From: Comamonas composti DSM 21721
GTDB lineage: Bacteria; Pseudomonadota; Gammaproteobacteria; Burkholderiales; Burkholderiaceae_C
Reading direction: 5' to 3'
NCBI RefSeq assembly: GCF_000429845.1
Contig: NZ_AUCQ01000003.1
Location: 292,378 to 356,377 of the forward strand
Length of the DNA: 64,000 bases
The notes beneath the pieces are model-generated. The model was not told the DNA's origin. It searched no databases and saw only the letters and a program-made list of their open reading frames with translations. The translations under genes were made by a program, and so were the position numbers. Positions 8,427 through 16,841 of this stretch are shown here, piece by piece (position 1 is the stretch's first letter; each line of letters opens with the position of its first letter).

Positions 8427-8903
8427 TTAAAGATCGATGAGCGCCGTCTGGCCGGATTCGCCGACGGCAATGAGTCGGGTGCTGTAGACCTCGATGAAGG
8501 CATAGCCCGGATGCAGGGCCAGGCCGCGTGCGCGCTCCAGCAGCGCGGGCAGGCCTTGATGAGTCTTGTAGTGCTGGATGATGCTGCCGCTGCAGTCCAG
8601 CGTATGCACCTCGTAGGGCGCACCCAGGTAGCAGCGCGAGACGATGCCCAGGGGCAGGGACTCGATGTCGACTTCGGGCAGTTCGTTCCTGATGGCCTCC
8701 ACCAGCGCCTGGGTGGTGACAGGGCTGTGCACGTGGCCGCCCGCGTCCAGCTGCGTCATGGCCTGGACATAGGCGCTGGAGCGCTTTTGCCTCAGCCTGG
8801 CCTGCAGGGCAGGGCCGCTCAAGGCGGTGGACACGGTGCTGCGCGAGAGTGCAGGAGCCAGCGTCTCGGTGGTGGGCTTGAGCCCCAGAATGGAACGGGC
8901 CAT
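8427..8903 (-). CDS. Uncharacterised 158-aa protein, first gene of AAA+ operon
   Basis: This first gene of the operon encodes a 158-residue soluble protein. The N-terminal third is basic and Ser/Thr/Ala-rich, and the C-terminal two-thirds (from about residue 62) look like a compact alpha/beta domain with PLGIVSRCYLGAPYEVHTLD and HPGYAFIEVYSTRLIAVGESG. No family was recognised with certainty. The stop is 12 bases from the next start. No clear SD precedes the ATG. The gene lies divergent from nothing: the upstream neighbour (EamA) is on the same strand about 96 bases away, so the promoter may lie in that gap. Confidence 0.72.
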   Translation of the reverse strand: MARSILGLKPTTETLAPALSRSTVSTALSGPALQARLRQKRSSAYVQAMTQLDAGGHVHSPVTTQALVEAIRNELPEVDIESLPLGIVSRCYLGAPYEVHTLDCSGSIIQHYKTHQGLPALLERARGLALHPGYAFIEVYSTRLIAVGESGQTALIDL

Positions 8904-8999
8904 GGGCAGGCAGGGCCGCGTGCTGGCTGGTGGATCGCGCAGGCGCGTGAAACCAGCCAGAGCCGACGGCGCAAGAATGTGAAACTTCGCAAGTCTACG

Positions 9000-9962
9000 T
9001 CAGCTGGATGCGGGCTTGCCGATTTTTCGGCGCCGCGGCCGGGCATGGGACAGGGCCGACAGCAGGGCGGCCAGCATGATGCAGGCACCGCCGAGCAAGG
9101 TCCGCCCGGACAGGGATTCATTGGCGATCAGCACCGAGGAGAGGCTGGCGAAAACCACCTCGGAGAGCATGACCACGGCCGTGACGCCCGCAGGCAGGCG
9201 CGTGGCGCCGAACTGCAGGGCCCAGTTGCCGATCATGAGCAGCAGCGACAGCCCCAGCGCAATCGCGGCCCAGCGGAAGTCGAACGCGGGCAGGCCGGGG
9301 ACCAGGCCCAGCGAGCCCGCACTCAGCGCGCTGATGGCGCCCATGAGCGTGCAGCCGCCGAACATGGCCAGCATGCGCGCCTGGGCGGGCACGGCCTGGA
9401 GCCGGCGCAGCAGCACATTCGTGAGCGCGAACATGAAGCCGCCCAGCAGGGCCAGCGCGTCGGCCAGACTCAGGCCGGCCAGCAGCCTGCCCGGGCCCGC
9501 GTTCTGCGGCAGCAGCACCAGGGCCACGCCCGCAAAGGCCAGCAGCAGGCGCAGCAGGGCTGCGGGCGCGGGCTTTTCGCCCAGCATCTTCCAGGCCAGC
9601 AGCACCGACCAGGCGGGCATCAGATAGAACAGCAGGATGACGCGCACCACATCGCCCACGGTCATGGCCCAGTTGAAGGCCACATTGTTCAGCCCCGAGC
9701 TTGCGGCCAGCAGCACCAGGGCCGGATATTGCAGCGCCTGGCGCAGGCTTGTGGGGCGCAGCGTGACCAGGCTCAGGGCAACCAGGCCGTACATGAGGGC
9801 CGTGGCCCACAGCGGATGCAGGCCGGCCTGGTTCATGGCGCGGAAAGGCCACCATGAAAGCCCCCAGATGAAGGCGTTGAACAGCAGGGCGAGAACGGGT
9901 AGCGGGCTGTGCATGGCAAGAGCCTGCCGGACTGCGGGCAGGCGGGATGTCGGGTGGTTCAT
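9000..9962 (-). CDS. EamA/DMT-family transporter
   Basis: This protein of up to 320 residues has about ten hydrophobic segments arranged as two five-helix EamA repeats, with FNAFIWGLSWWPFRAM near the start and a matching stretch LPAGVTAVVMLSEVVFASL in the second repeat. Members of the drug/metabolite transporter superfamily export amino acids, nucleosides or other small metabolites; the substrate cannot be read from sequence. A start at 9914 (MHSPLPVLALL) would remove a polar leader and also fits. A basic tail (RPRRRKIGK) follows the last helix. Nothing links it functionally to the AAA+ operon downstream. Confidence 0.85.
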   Translation of the reverse strand: MNHPTSRLPAVRQALAMHSPLPVLALLFNAFIWGLSWWPFRAMNQAGLHPLWATALMYGLVALSLVTLRPTSLRQALQYPALVLLAASSGLNNVAFNWAMTVGDVVRVILLFYLMPAWSVLLAWKMLGEKPAPAALLRLLLAFAGVALVLLPQNAGPGRLLAGLSLADALALLGGFMFALTNVLLRRLQAVPAQARMLAMFGGCTLMGAISALSAGSLGLVPGLPAFDFRWAAIALGLSLLLMIGNWALQFGATRLPAGVTAVVMLSEVVFASLSSVLIANESLSGRTLLGGACIMLAALLSALSHARPRRRKIGKPASS

Positions 9963-10047
9963 GGTGCAGGCCGGCGTGCTCCAGCGCCTGGCCTGCGGTC
10001 AAGGGCTGGCGCCCGTCAGCGGGAAGCGGGGGGGGCTGCGCAGGGCC

Positions 10048-11340
10048 TCAGTTCCCGCGCGCAATCGACAGCAGGCGCGCAACTTCCTGCGGGTGGTGGC
10101 GGCAATTGTGGCGGTGCCACAGGCCGATGCAGACCATGATCGCGGCCACGCTGAGCCCGAACACCGTGATCGCGCCAAAGGCCGAGAGCCCGAACTTGGT
10201 GGACAGTGCGTACAGCGCGCCCAGGGCCAGGATGCAGGCCTGCTCGTTGAAGTTCTGCACGGCGATGGAGCGGCCCGCGCCCATGAGGTTGTGGCCGCGG
10301 TGCTGCAGCAGCGCATTCATGGGCACGACCATGAAGCCGCCGATGCCGCCGAGCACGATGAGCAGGGGAATCGCGAGCCGCACATCGCTGACGGCGTTCA
10401 TGCAGATCAGCAGCAGGCCCATGGCCACGCCCAGGGGAATCACGCGCGTGGCATTGTCCAGGCGCATGCGCATGGAGGCGAGGATGGCGCCGGCAGCCGT
10501 GCCTATGGCCACCACGCCCACCAGGGACGAGGCCTGGGAGGTGTCGTAGGACAGGGCGGCCGCGCCCCAGGCCAGGACGATGTAGCGCAGATTGCCCGAG
10601 GCGCCCCAGAACAAGGTGGTGGTGGACAGCGAGATCTGGCCCAGCTTGTCGGCCCACAGCCGCTGGCTGCAGACCCAGAAGTCGGGCAGCAGGCTCAGGA
10701 TGTTGGAGGCCAGGCTGCGGCCCGGGTCCTGGCGCAGAGGGCGCATGGCCACGCCGGTCAGCGGGATGTGCAGGTTGAACCAGGCGGCCAGCGCATAGAT
10801 CAGCACCAGGATCGTGATCGCGACCTCGGCCGCCGAATGCACGCCTATGTAGCTCCAGGGCAGGCTGTCCAGCACCCAGGAGGACACATCGGGGCGCAGC
10901 AGCAGGCCGCCCACGACCACGCCCAGGATGATGGAGGTGATCGTCAGCCCCTCCACCCAGCCATTGGCCTTGACCAGCTGGGAGGCGGGCAGCAGCTCGG
11001 TGAGGATGCCGTACTTGGCCGGCGAGTAGGCCGCAGCGCCCAGGCCGGCCACGGCGTAGGCCAGCAGCGGGTGGCCGCCCAGCAGCATCATCAGGCAGCC
11101 CACGATCTTGATGGCATTGCTGATGAGCATGACGCGCCCCTTGGGCAAGGCATCGGCGAACGCGCCCACGAAGGGCGCAAGAATCACGTAGAACAGCGCG
11201 AACATGGGCACCAGGGCGGCGCGCTGCCATTCGGGGCCCCCCTGGGTGCGCAGGAGTTCGACAGCGGTCACGAACAAGGCGTTGTCTGCCAGCGAGCTGA
11301 AAAACTGCGCCGACATGATGGTGTAGAAACCGCGCTTCAT
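10048..11340 (-). CDS. lplT: Lysophospholipid transporter LplT
   Basis: This 430-residue MFS protein closely fits LplT, which flips lysophospholipids across the inner membrane for re-acylation. The N-terminus MKRGFYTIMSAQFFSSLADN and the loop SPAKYGILTELLP are typical, and there are twelve hydrophobic segments. It is divergent from alr, with 132 bases between their starts; an lplT-alr-radA neighbourhood is common in this bacterial group. No Aas acyltransferase gene lies next to it here, unlike in enterobacteria. Confidence 0.9.
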   Translation of the reverse strand: MKRGFYTIMSAQFFSSLADNALFVTAVELLRTQGGPEWQRAALVPMFALFYVILAPFVGAFADALPKGRVMLISNAIKIVGCLMMLLGGHPLLAYAVAGLGAAAYSPAKYGILTELLPASQLVKANGWVEGLTITSIILGVVVGGLLLRPDVSSWVLDSLPWSYIGVHSAAEVAITILVLIYALAAWFNLHIPLTGVAMRPLRQDPGRSLASNILSLLPDFWVCSQRLWADKLGQISLSTTTLFWGASGNLRYIVLAWGAAALSYDTSQASSLVGVVAIGTAAGAILASMRMRLDNATRVIPLGVAMGLLLICMNAVSDVRLAIPLLIVLGGIGGFMVVPMNALLQHRGHNLMGAGRSIAVQNFNEQACILALGALYALSTKFGLSAFGAITVFGLSVAAIMVCIGLWHRHNCRHHPQEVARLLSIARGN

Positions 11341-11472
11341 GGATGGAGGGATGGCAGAACCGGTTGAGCTGGCGTCGGAAAAGTAGACCCCAAGGCAAGT
11401 GACTGGCGGTTATATCACGCAGGGTTTGGCCGGGAGTGCCAGAATCCCAGGCTTCTGATCGAGACAACTACT

Positions 11473-12579
11473 ATGCCGCGTCCCATTCTCGCCACCATTC
11501 ATGCTTCGGCGCTGCGTCATAACCTGGAGCGGGTGCGTCAGTGCGTGCCCGACGCCAAGCTGTGGGCCGTCGTCAAGGCCAATGCCTACGGACATGGGGT
11601 CGAGCATGTGTTCGAGTCCCTGCGCGCGGCCGACGGCTTTGCGCTGCTCGACCTCGACGAAGCCCGGCGCCTGCGCGAGCTCGGCTGGCGCGGCCCCATT
11701 TTGCTGCTCGAAGGCGTGTTCGAGCCGCGCGACCTGGAGATCTGCTCCCGGCTCTCGCTCTGGCATTCGGTGCACTGCGATGAGCAGATCGACTGGCTGG
11801 CCGCGCACAAGACCCAGGTCGGGCATCGGGTTTTTCTCAAGATGAACTCGGGCATGAACCGCCTGGGCTTTACGCCCGGGCGCTTTCGCGCGGCCTGGGC
11901 CAGGCTCAATGCCCTGCCCCAGGTCGAGGAAATCTCGTTCATGACCCATTTCAGCGACGCCGATGCGCATGAGAGCGTGCCCAGCATGGATTTGCAGCTG
12001 GCGCAGTTCCACGAGGCCACGCGCGATCTGCCCGGCGAGCGCAGCGTGGGCAACAGCGCCGCTCTCTTGCGCCGTGGCGGCGAGGCCGGTGTGCGCTGCG
12101 ACTGGATGCGGCCCGGCATCGTGCTCTATGGCAGCTCGCCCGACTTTCCCCGGCACTCGTCCGCGCAATGGGATCTGGAGCCCACGATGACGCTGAGCTC
12201 GCGCATCATCGGCGTGCAGGAGCTGGCCCCGGGCCAGACCGTGGGCTATGGCTCGCTGTTCCGCGCCGAGACTCCCATGCGCCTGGGCACCGTGGCCTGC
12301 GGCTATGCGGACGGCTATCCGCGCCACTGCGGCACGGACACGCCGGTGCTGGTCGACGGCCAGCGCACGCGCACCCTGGGCCGGGTCAGCATGGACATGC
12401 TGGCCGTGGACCTCACGCCCGTGCCCGGCGCAGGCCTGGGCAGCGAGGTCACGCTCTGGGGCCGGGCCGGCAATGGCGCAGTCCTGCCCATAGACGAGGT
12501 GGCCCAGGCTGGCGGCACGCTGGGCTATGAGCTCATGTGCGCGGTGGCGCCCAGGGTGAAGAAGGTGGTTGCCCTCTGA
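11473..12579 (+). CDS. alr: Alanine racemase
   Basis: This PLP enzyme (368 residues) interconverts L- and D-alanine for peptidoglycan synthesis. The PLP lysine lies in VVKANAYGHG (about residue 35), the phosphate-binding region is CDWMRPGIVLYG, and the catalytic tyrosine of the other face is in VACGYADGYPRH (about 275). Length matches Alr/DadX. No dadA gene is adjacent, which favours a biosynthetic rather than catabolic role. The stop codon TGA merges with a family A-type palindrome (12579-12596). Confidence 0.95.
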   Translation: MPRPILATIHASALRHNLERVRQCVPDAKLWAVVKANAYGHGVEHVFESLRAADGFALLDLDEARRLRELGWRGPILLLEGVFEPRDLEICSRLSLWHSVHCDEQIDWLAAHKTQVGHRVFLKMNSGMNRLGFTPGRFRAAWARLNALPQVEEISFMTHFSDADAHESVPSMDLQLAQFHEATRDLPGERSVGNSAALLRRGGEAGVRCDWMRPGIVLYGSSPDFPRHSSAQWDLEPTMTLSSRIIGVQELAPGQTVGYGSLFRAETPMRLGTVACGYADGYPRHCGTDTPVLVDGQRTRTLGRVSMDMLAVDLTPVPGAGLGSEVTLWGRAGNGAVLPIDEVAQAGGTLGYELMCAVAPRVKKVVAL

Positions 12580-12596
12580 GAGCGTGAACACGCTCT
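12579..12596. repeat. Solo family A palindrome at the alr stop
   Basis: AGAGCGTGAACACGCTCT is an 18-bp palindrome (8-bp arms, AA centre) that starts on the last base of the alr stop codon. It resembles the two ends of the 269-bp family A element joined together. A family B-like GC-rich segment follows, as it does after the full-length element at 3983-4251. Confidence 0.7.
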
Positions 12597-12660
12597 GAGT
12601 CGCTTTGCGCCTTCCCCCGGGAAGGGCGACAGCCTGGCTGCGGGGGCGGCTCTGGCCGGG
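12597..12660. repeat. Family B GC-rich repeat downstream of alr
   Basis: The segment CCTTCCCCCGGGAAGGGCGA forms a small hairpin and is followed by a GC-rich core similar to those at 4252-4320 and 59331-59440. It sits directly after the solo palindrome, repeating the A-then-B order seen near 4000. Confidence 0.5.
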
Positions 12661-12714
12661 AATTTGGAGGATGCAATCGCCCTGACGGTTTCAGGCGCTG
12701 ATCATCAAAAGGCT

Positions 12715-12790
12715 AGCTGCTAGCGCATGTCCTGTATGGATTTCAATATAAAAAATAGCTGAAATGGCCTGGTGATAGGCGCTACCAGCT
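12715..12790. repeat. Family C 76-bp palindromic repeat
   Basis: This 76-bp unit begins AGCTGCTAGCGC and ends GGCGCTACCAGCT, with GATTTC at unit positions 25-30 and TGAAA at 46-50. Ends and inner arms match five other 76-bp copies in the window. It lies between alr and the convergent MarR gene. Confidence 0.75.
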
Positions 12791-12807
12791 CTCTTATCCG
12801 TAGTGGA

Positions 12808-13242
12808 TCAGGAAAGCAGGCTGCTTCTGGCCTGCTCCAGCAACTGCATCAGCTGCTGCAGATCGGAAGGCTTCCAGTCCTTGAGCAGGTGTGCGGAGAG
12901 CTCCTGACGCGAGCGGTGCAGGCCGTCGGCCAGGGCCTGGCCCTGGGCGCTGAGCCGCAGGCAGCGCACGCGCCTGTCCCTGGGGTCGGGCTCGCGCTGC
13001 AGCCAGCCCTGGGTTTCGAGCTCGGCCAGCATGCGCGCAAGCTGGGCCTTGTCCATGTGGCTGTGGTCCACCAGCTCTTTTTGCGTGAGGCCTGGACGGT
13101 GGCCCACGGTCATCAGCACCCGAACCTCATTGGGCGTGAGCTCGGTCTCCATGGTCTCCATGTCTTTGCGTATGCGATCACGAAGCAGATGCAGCAATTC
13201 GTGCATAACTTCAAAGATGTCGACGGGCTGAGGGGAATTCAT
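12808..13242 (-). CDS. MarR-family transcriptional regulator
   Basis: This 144-residue winged-helix regulator fits the MarR family: the helix-turn-helix region is LTPNEVRVLMTVGHRPGLTQ then LVDHSHMDKAQLARMLAELE, and the wing carries DPRDRRVRCLRLSAQGQAL. The ATG at 13242 was chosen; an in-frame TTG at 13278 lies inside the likely operator and is rejected. It is divergent from the siderophore-interacting protein gene. Two TTGACAAAGTCAA-type sites in the gap suggest that it represses itself and that gene. The ligand is unknown. Confidence 0.9.
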   Translation of the reverse strand: MNSPQPVDIFEVMHELLHLLRDRIRKDMETMETELTPNEVRVLMTVGHRPGLTQKELVDHSHMDKAQLARMLAELETQGWLQREPDPRDRRVRCLRLSAQGQALADGLHRSRQELSAHLLKDWKPSDLQQLMQLLEQARSSLLS

Positions 13243-13265
13243 GGTGTCAATGGTGTGGGTATCAG

Positions 13266-13278
13266 TTGACAAAGTCAA
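13266..13278. promoter_or_regulatory. Likely MarR operator site 1
   Basis: TTGACAAAGTCAA is a perfect 13-bp palindrome in the gap between the MarR gene and the siderophore-interacting protein gene. Its size and symmetry are typical of MarR dimer sites. Confidence 0.6.
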
Positions 13279-13302
13279 TTAATTGGGAAGAATGGCTTTT
13301 AG

Positions 13303-13315
13303 TGGACTTTGTCAA
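13303..13315. promoter_or_regulatory. Likely MarR operator site 2
   Basis: TGGACTTTGTCAA is the same palindrome as site 1 with one mismatch, centred about 37 bases further on. The paired sites lie upstream of the siderophore-interacting protein start and could allow cooperative binding or control of both promoters. Confidence 0.55.
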
Positions 13316-13358
13316 CTTTATCACGACAGCCTTCCCTGCCCCTCTATTCACATACGCC

Positions 13359-14180
13359 ATGACTATGAATTCACCTTCTCTTGCATCTCGCACCAGGCCC
13401 GCCTCGGTGGTGGAGCGTGTGCGCCATCCCTTTCGGGCCCGCCATGTGAAGCTGCTCGAGCGCGAGCAATCCAGCCCGGGCTTTGTGCGGCTCACGCTGG
13501 GCGGCCCCGAGCTCGAAGGCTTTGTGAGCGCGGGCTTTGACGATCACGTCAAGCTCATCCTGCCGCAGACCGGGCGCGAGCAGCCCGCGCTGCCGGTGCT
13601 GGTCAACGGCCGCCCGACCTTTGTCGAGGAAGAGCCGCGCCCCACCCTGCGTGACTACACGCCCCTGCATTACGACGCCGGCAAGCAGACCCTGACCGTG
13701 GACTTTGCCCTGCATGACGCAGGCCCGGCGACCGAATGGGCTTTGCTTGCGCCTCTGGGCCAGTGGGTCGGCCTGGCCGGCCCGCGCGGCAGCCTGGTGA
13801 TCGACTCCGGCCTGCGCTGGCACTGGCTGTTCGGCGACGAGACCGCCATGCCCGCCATCGAGCGCCGCCTGGCCGAGCTGCCGGCCGGCAGCCACGCGCT
13901 GGTGCGCGTGCAATTGCGCAATCCTGCCGATCAGCGCGCCTGGAGCAGTGCGGCGCAGCTGGACTGCGCCTGGGTGGACTCGCTGACCGAAGCCGTGCAG
14001 ACACTGGAGTTGCCCAGCGGCGAAGGCTATGTCTGGGCTGCGGGCGAGCACAGCAGCATGGCCGAGCTGCGCCGCCTGCTGCTGGCCAAGGGCGCATCGC
14101 CCAAGCACATGCGCGTGGCCAGCTACTGGAAACTGGGCACGGCCGACCACCACGAGGAGCTAGGCGAAACGCCGGCCTGA
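13359..14180 (+). CDS. Siderophore-interacting protein (ferric reductase family)
   Basis: This 273-residue NAD(P)H-dependent flavin reductase is of the ViuB/YqjH type, which releases iron from ferric siderophores in the cytoplasm. The FAD-binding RDYTPLHYD motif lies near residue 97, GLAGPRGSLVID follows, and the family's C-terminal HMRVASYWKLGTADHHEE is present. The ATG at 13359 avoids an upstream in-frame TTG that falls in the operator; ATG 13365 is also possible. Divergence from a MarR regulator with shared palindromic sites suggests control by that regulator rather than only by Fur. Confidence 0.9.
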   Translation: MTMNSPSLASRTRPASVVERVRHPFRARHVKLLEREQSSPGFVRLTLGGPELEGFVSAGFDDHVKLILPQTGREQPALPVLVNGRPTFVEEEPRPTLRDYTPLHYDAGKQTLTVDFALHDAGPATEWALLAPLGQWVGLAGPRGSLVIDSGLRWHWLFGDETAMPAIERRLAELPAGSHALVRVQLRNPADQRAWSSAAQLDCAWVDSLTEAVQTLELPSGEGYVWAAGEHSSMAELRRLLLAKGASPKHMRVASYWKLGTADHHEELGETPA

Positions 14181-14249
14181 ATCTGCCGGCGTATGGCATG
14201 AACGCTGCCCCAAGGGGCAGCTCCTCAAGACTTCAAGAGCGCCGCACGC

Positions 14250-14280
14250 AAAAAAGCCCACGATTGTGGGCTTTTTCATT
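14250..14280. terminator. Bidirectional intrinsic terminator
   Basis: AAAAAAGCCCAC, a GATT loop and GTGGGCTTTTT form a strong hairpin with A and T runs on either side. It can end the siderophore-interacting protein gene on the plus strand and the tRNA on the minus strand. Confidence 0.85.
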
Positions 14281-14282
14281 TT

Positions 14283-14359
<77 letters not shown>

Positions 14360-14507
14360 GTAATTTTTTGTGTGCACAGCCCCGTGAAATTCAAGACCGC
14401 CGTGCAGCGAAGAATTGAAGTATAGCCGATTTGCAAGGGTCCTGCAAATGCGTGCGGGGCACGGCCCGGGATTGGGCAGCCCGCGCGCTCGGTATAGTGC
14501 CAACCCC

Positions 14508-15893
14508 ATGGCCAAAGACAAAACCCAGTTCACCTGCAATGCCTGCGGCGGCACCAGCCCGCGCTGGCTGGGCAAATGCCCGGCCTGCGGCGCCTGGAAC
14601 ACGCTGGTGGAGACCGTGTCCGAATCGGCTTCGGGCGGCAAGAACCGGCTCAGCCAGCGCGAGGGCTATGCGGGCCTGGCGAATGCCCAGCCGGTGACGC
14701 CGCTGGCGGCCATCGAGGCCCAGGACGTGGCGCGCACGCCCAGCGGCATCGAGGAGCTGGACCGCGTGCTCGGCGGCGGCGTGGTCGAGGGCGGCGTGGT
14801 GCTGATCGGGGGCGACCCCGGCATAGGCAAGTCCACCCTGCTGCTGCAGGCCATGGATGCCCTGCACCGTCTGGGCCTGCCCACGCTGTATGTGACGGGC
14901 GAGGAAAGCGGCGCCCAGGTGGCCTTGCGCTCGCGCCGCCTGGGGCTGGAGGCCAGCCAGGTGAATGTACTGGCCGAGATCCAGCTGGAGAAAATCCTGG
15001 CCACCATGGAGGCCACGCAGCCGGCCGTGGTGGTCATCGACTCGATACAGACGGTGTATTCGGACCAGCTCTCGTCGGCGCCGGGCTCGGTGGCCCAGGT
15101 GCGCGAGTGCGCGGCCCACCTGACGCGCGCGGCCAAGACCACGGGCATCACCGTCATCCTCGTCGGCCATGTGACCAAGGAGGGCGCGCTCGCCGGCCCG
15201 CGCGTGCTCGAACACATGGTGGACACGGTGCTGTACTTCGAGGGCGATACGCACAGCAACTTCCGCCTGGTGCGTGCCATCAAGAACCGCTTTGGCGCGG
15301 TCAACGAGATCGGCGTGTTCGCGATGACGGAAAAAGGCCTCAAGGGCGTGTCCAACCCCAGCGCCATTTTCCTGAGCCAGCACAGCGAGCCCGTGCCCGG
15401 CTCCTGCGTGCTGGTCACGCTGGAGGGCACGCGCCCGCTGCTCGTGGAGATTCAGGCCCTGGTCGACCAGGGCGGGCCGGCTGCGCGCCGCCTGTCCGTG
15501 GGCCTGGACCGCGACCGCCTGGCCATGCTGCTGGCCGTGCTCAACCGCCATGCGGGCGTGGCCTGCGCCGATCAGGACGTGTTCGTCAACGCCGTGGGCG
15601 GCGTGCGCATCAGCGAACCTGCGGCCGATCTGGCGGTGATGCTGTCTATCACCTCCAGCCTGCGCGGCAAGGCCTTGCCCAAGGGCTTCATCGCCTTTGG
15701 CGAAGTCGGCCTGGCCGGCGAAGTGCGGCCCGCGCCGCGCGGCCAGGAGCGCCTCAAGGAAGCCGCCAAGCTGGGTTTCACCATGGCCGTGGTGCCCAAG
15801 GCGAACGCGCCCAAGAAGCCGATTGCCGGCCTCACCATCCACGCGGTGGAGCGGGTGGACGAGGCCATGAACATCGTGAGAGCGATAGGCTGA
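14508..15893 (+). CDS. radA: DNA repair protein RadA
   Basis: RadA (461 residues) is a RecA-like ATPase that promotes branch migration during recombinational repair. An N-terminal C4 zinc finger is seen (CNACGG and CPACGAW), followed by Walker A GGDPGIGKST (near residue 100), the family-specific IKNRFGAVNEIG motif (KNRFG) and a C-terminal Lon-like domain containing GEVGLAGEVRP. The ATG at 14508 gives the canonical MAKDKTQFTCN start. Length matches the family. Confidence 0.96.
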   Translation: MAKDKTQFTCNACGGTSPRWLGKCPACGAWNTLVETVSESASGGKNRLSQREGYAGLANAQPVTPLAAIEAQDVARTPSGIEELDRVLGGGVVEGGVVLIGGDPGIGKSTLLLQAMDALHRLGLPTLYVTGEESGAQVALRSRRLGLEASQVNVLAEIQLEKILATMEATQPAVVVIDSIQTVYSDQLSSAPGSVAQVRECAAHLTRAAKTTGITVILVGHVTKEGALAGPRVLEHMVDTVLYFEGDTHSNFRLVRAIKNRFGAVNEIGVFAMTEKGLKGVSNPSAIFLSQHSEPVPGSCVLVTLEGTRPLLVEIQALVDQGGPAARRLSVGLDRDRLAMLLAVLNRHAGVACADQDVFVNAVGGVRISEPAADLAVMLSITSSLRGKALPKGFIAFGEVGLAGEVRPAPRGQERLKEAAKLGFTMAVVPKANAPKKPIAGLTIHAVERVDEAMNIVRAIG

Positions 15894-16064
15894 TCCCCCG
15901 CGCGGCTAGGCCGCGAGGCGGCTCTTGCCCTCCATCCCCGGTGTCGGGCCGCCGGGATGGCCTCTTGGGTTCGGAATGCTTTTTTCAGGAGAAAGCGTGG
16001 CCTGCATTCCTGGTCTTGAGGGGGCCAGCTCCATGGGGGTGGCGTGTTGATCTTCAATAAAGTG

Positions 16065-16140
16065 AGCTGGTAGCGCTTGGTATATAAAGATTTCAGACTG
16101 AAAACTATCTGAAATCTATTGCTGTAGAGCGCTAGCAGCT
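16065..16140. repeat. Family C 76-bp palindromic repeat
   Basis: Begins AGCTGGTAGCGCTTGG and ends AGCGCTAGCAGCT, with inner GATTTCAGA and TCTGAAATC arms that can pair. It lies in the 345-base gap between radA and the next gene; the rest of that gap holds GC-rich sequence without a gene. Confidence 0.8.
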
Positions 16141-16238
16141 TCTAAATTAATAGTCCTTCAGACTTTGTCCAGCAGGGTGCAGGGCCATACGCGTTCGCCG
16201 CAGCGGGCGGGGTGCGTGTGCATATGACAATCGTGCCC

Positions 16239-16679
16239 ATGAATTTGCGCAATATCCTGATTCCTCTTGGTCTGTTGGTGCTGTTGATCGGGGCTTACCA
16301 GTCCTATGGCTGGCTCGGGGTGGTGGCCGTGGGCGGCGGCATCGTGATGTGGCTGCTGCTGCACTTCACGCGCCTGATGACGGTGATGAGGCGCGCCTCC
16401 CAGCGCCCGATTGGCTATGTGGGCAGCGCCGTCATGCTCAACGTCAAGCTCAAGCCTCGCCAGCCGCTGGTGCATGTGGTCGCCATGACACGCTCCCTGG
16501 GCGAGCGCCTGTCCGGGGACGATGAGCAGCCCGAGATCTACCGCTGGACCGATGGCACGCAATCCCATGTGACCTGCGAGTTCGTGGGCGGTCGGCTCAT
16601 GAAGTGGGCGCTGCAGCGTCCGCAGCAGCCCGAATCCGGGGCCGAGATCGAGGCCGGTGCACCGTCTGCAGCGCCCTGA
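16239..16679 (+). CDS. Conserved small membrane protein of unknown function
   Basis: This 146-residue protein starts MNLRNILIPLGLLVLLIGAY; two hydrophobic segments (about 5-22 and 26-45) form an N-terminal membrane hairpin, followed by a basic cytoplasmic or periplasmic domain. The C-terminus is Pro/Glu/Ala-rich. ATG codons at 16224 and 16239 are both possible; the later one places the hydrophobic segment at the very N-terminus. No enzymatic motif was seen and no family name is given with confidence. It lies upstream of ilvE on the same strand with its own 162-base gap. Confidence 0.65.
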   Translation: MNLRNILIPLGLLVLLIGAYQSYGWLGVVAVGGGIVMWLLLHFTRLMTVMRRASQRPIGYVGSAVMLNVKLKPRQPLVHVVAMTRSLGERLSGDDEQPEIYRWTDGTQSHVTCEFVGGRLMKWALQRPQQPESGAEIEAGAPSAAP

Positions 16680-16841
16680 AAAAAAGCGTTTGCGGGCCAA
16701 TCCCCGCGTATCTCTGCCACGGCCGGGCCTTGGCTGCGGCCGGCGCTTGTCAGGCCTTGATTGCAGTCGGTGGGCGGAGCAACGCAGCCCCGGCGCAGGA
16801 CACTAGAATAAAAGGCTGTTGATTCACCCAAGGACGCATGT

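Noticed and set aside
6429-9857. A plus-strand open frame of about 1140 codons
   Set aside because: It is antisense to the AAA+ operon and the EamA gene. The translation is His/Gln/Gly/Ala-rich low complexity, as expected for the shadow of GC-rich genes, with no domain or SD.
13266-13358. TTG starts extending the MarR and siderophore protein frames into the gap
   Set aside because: Both lie in or beside the operator palindrome and have no SD; the ATG starts fit the families better.
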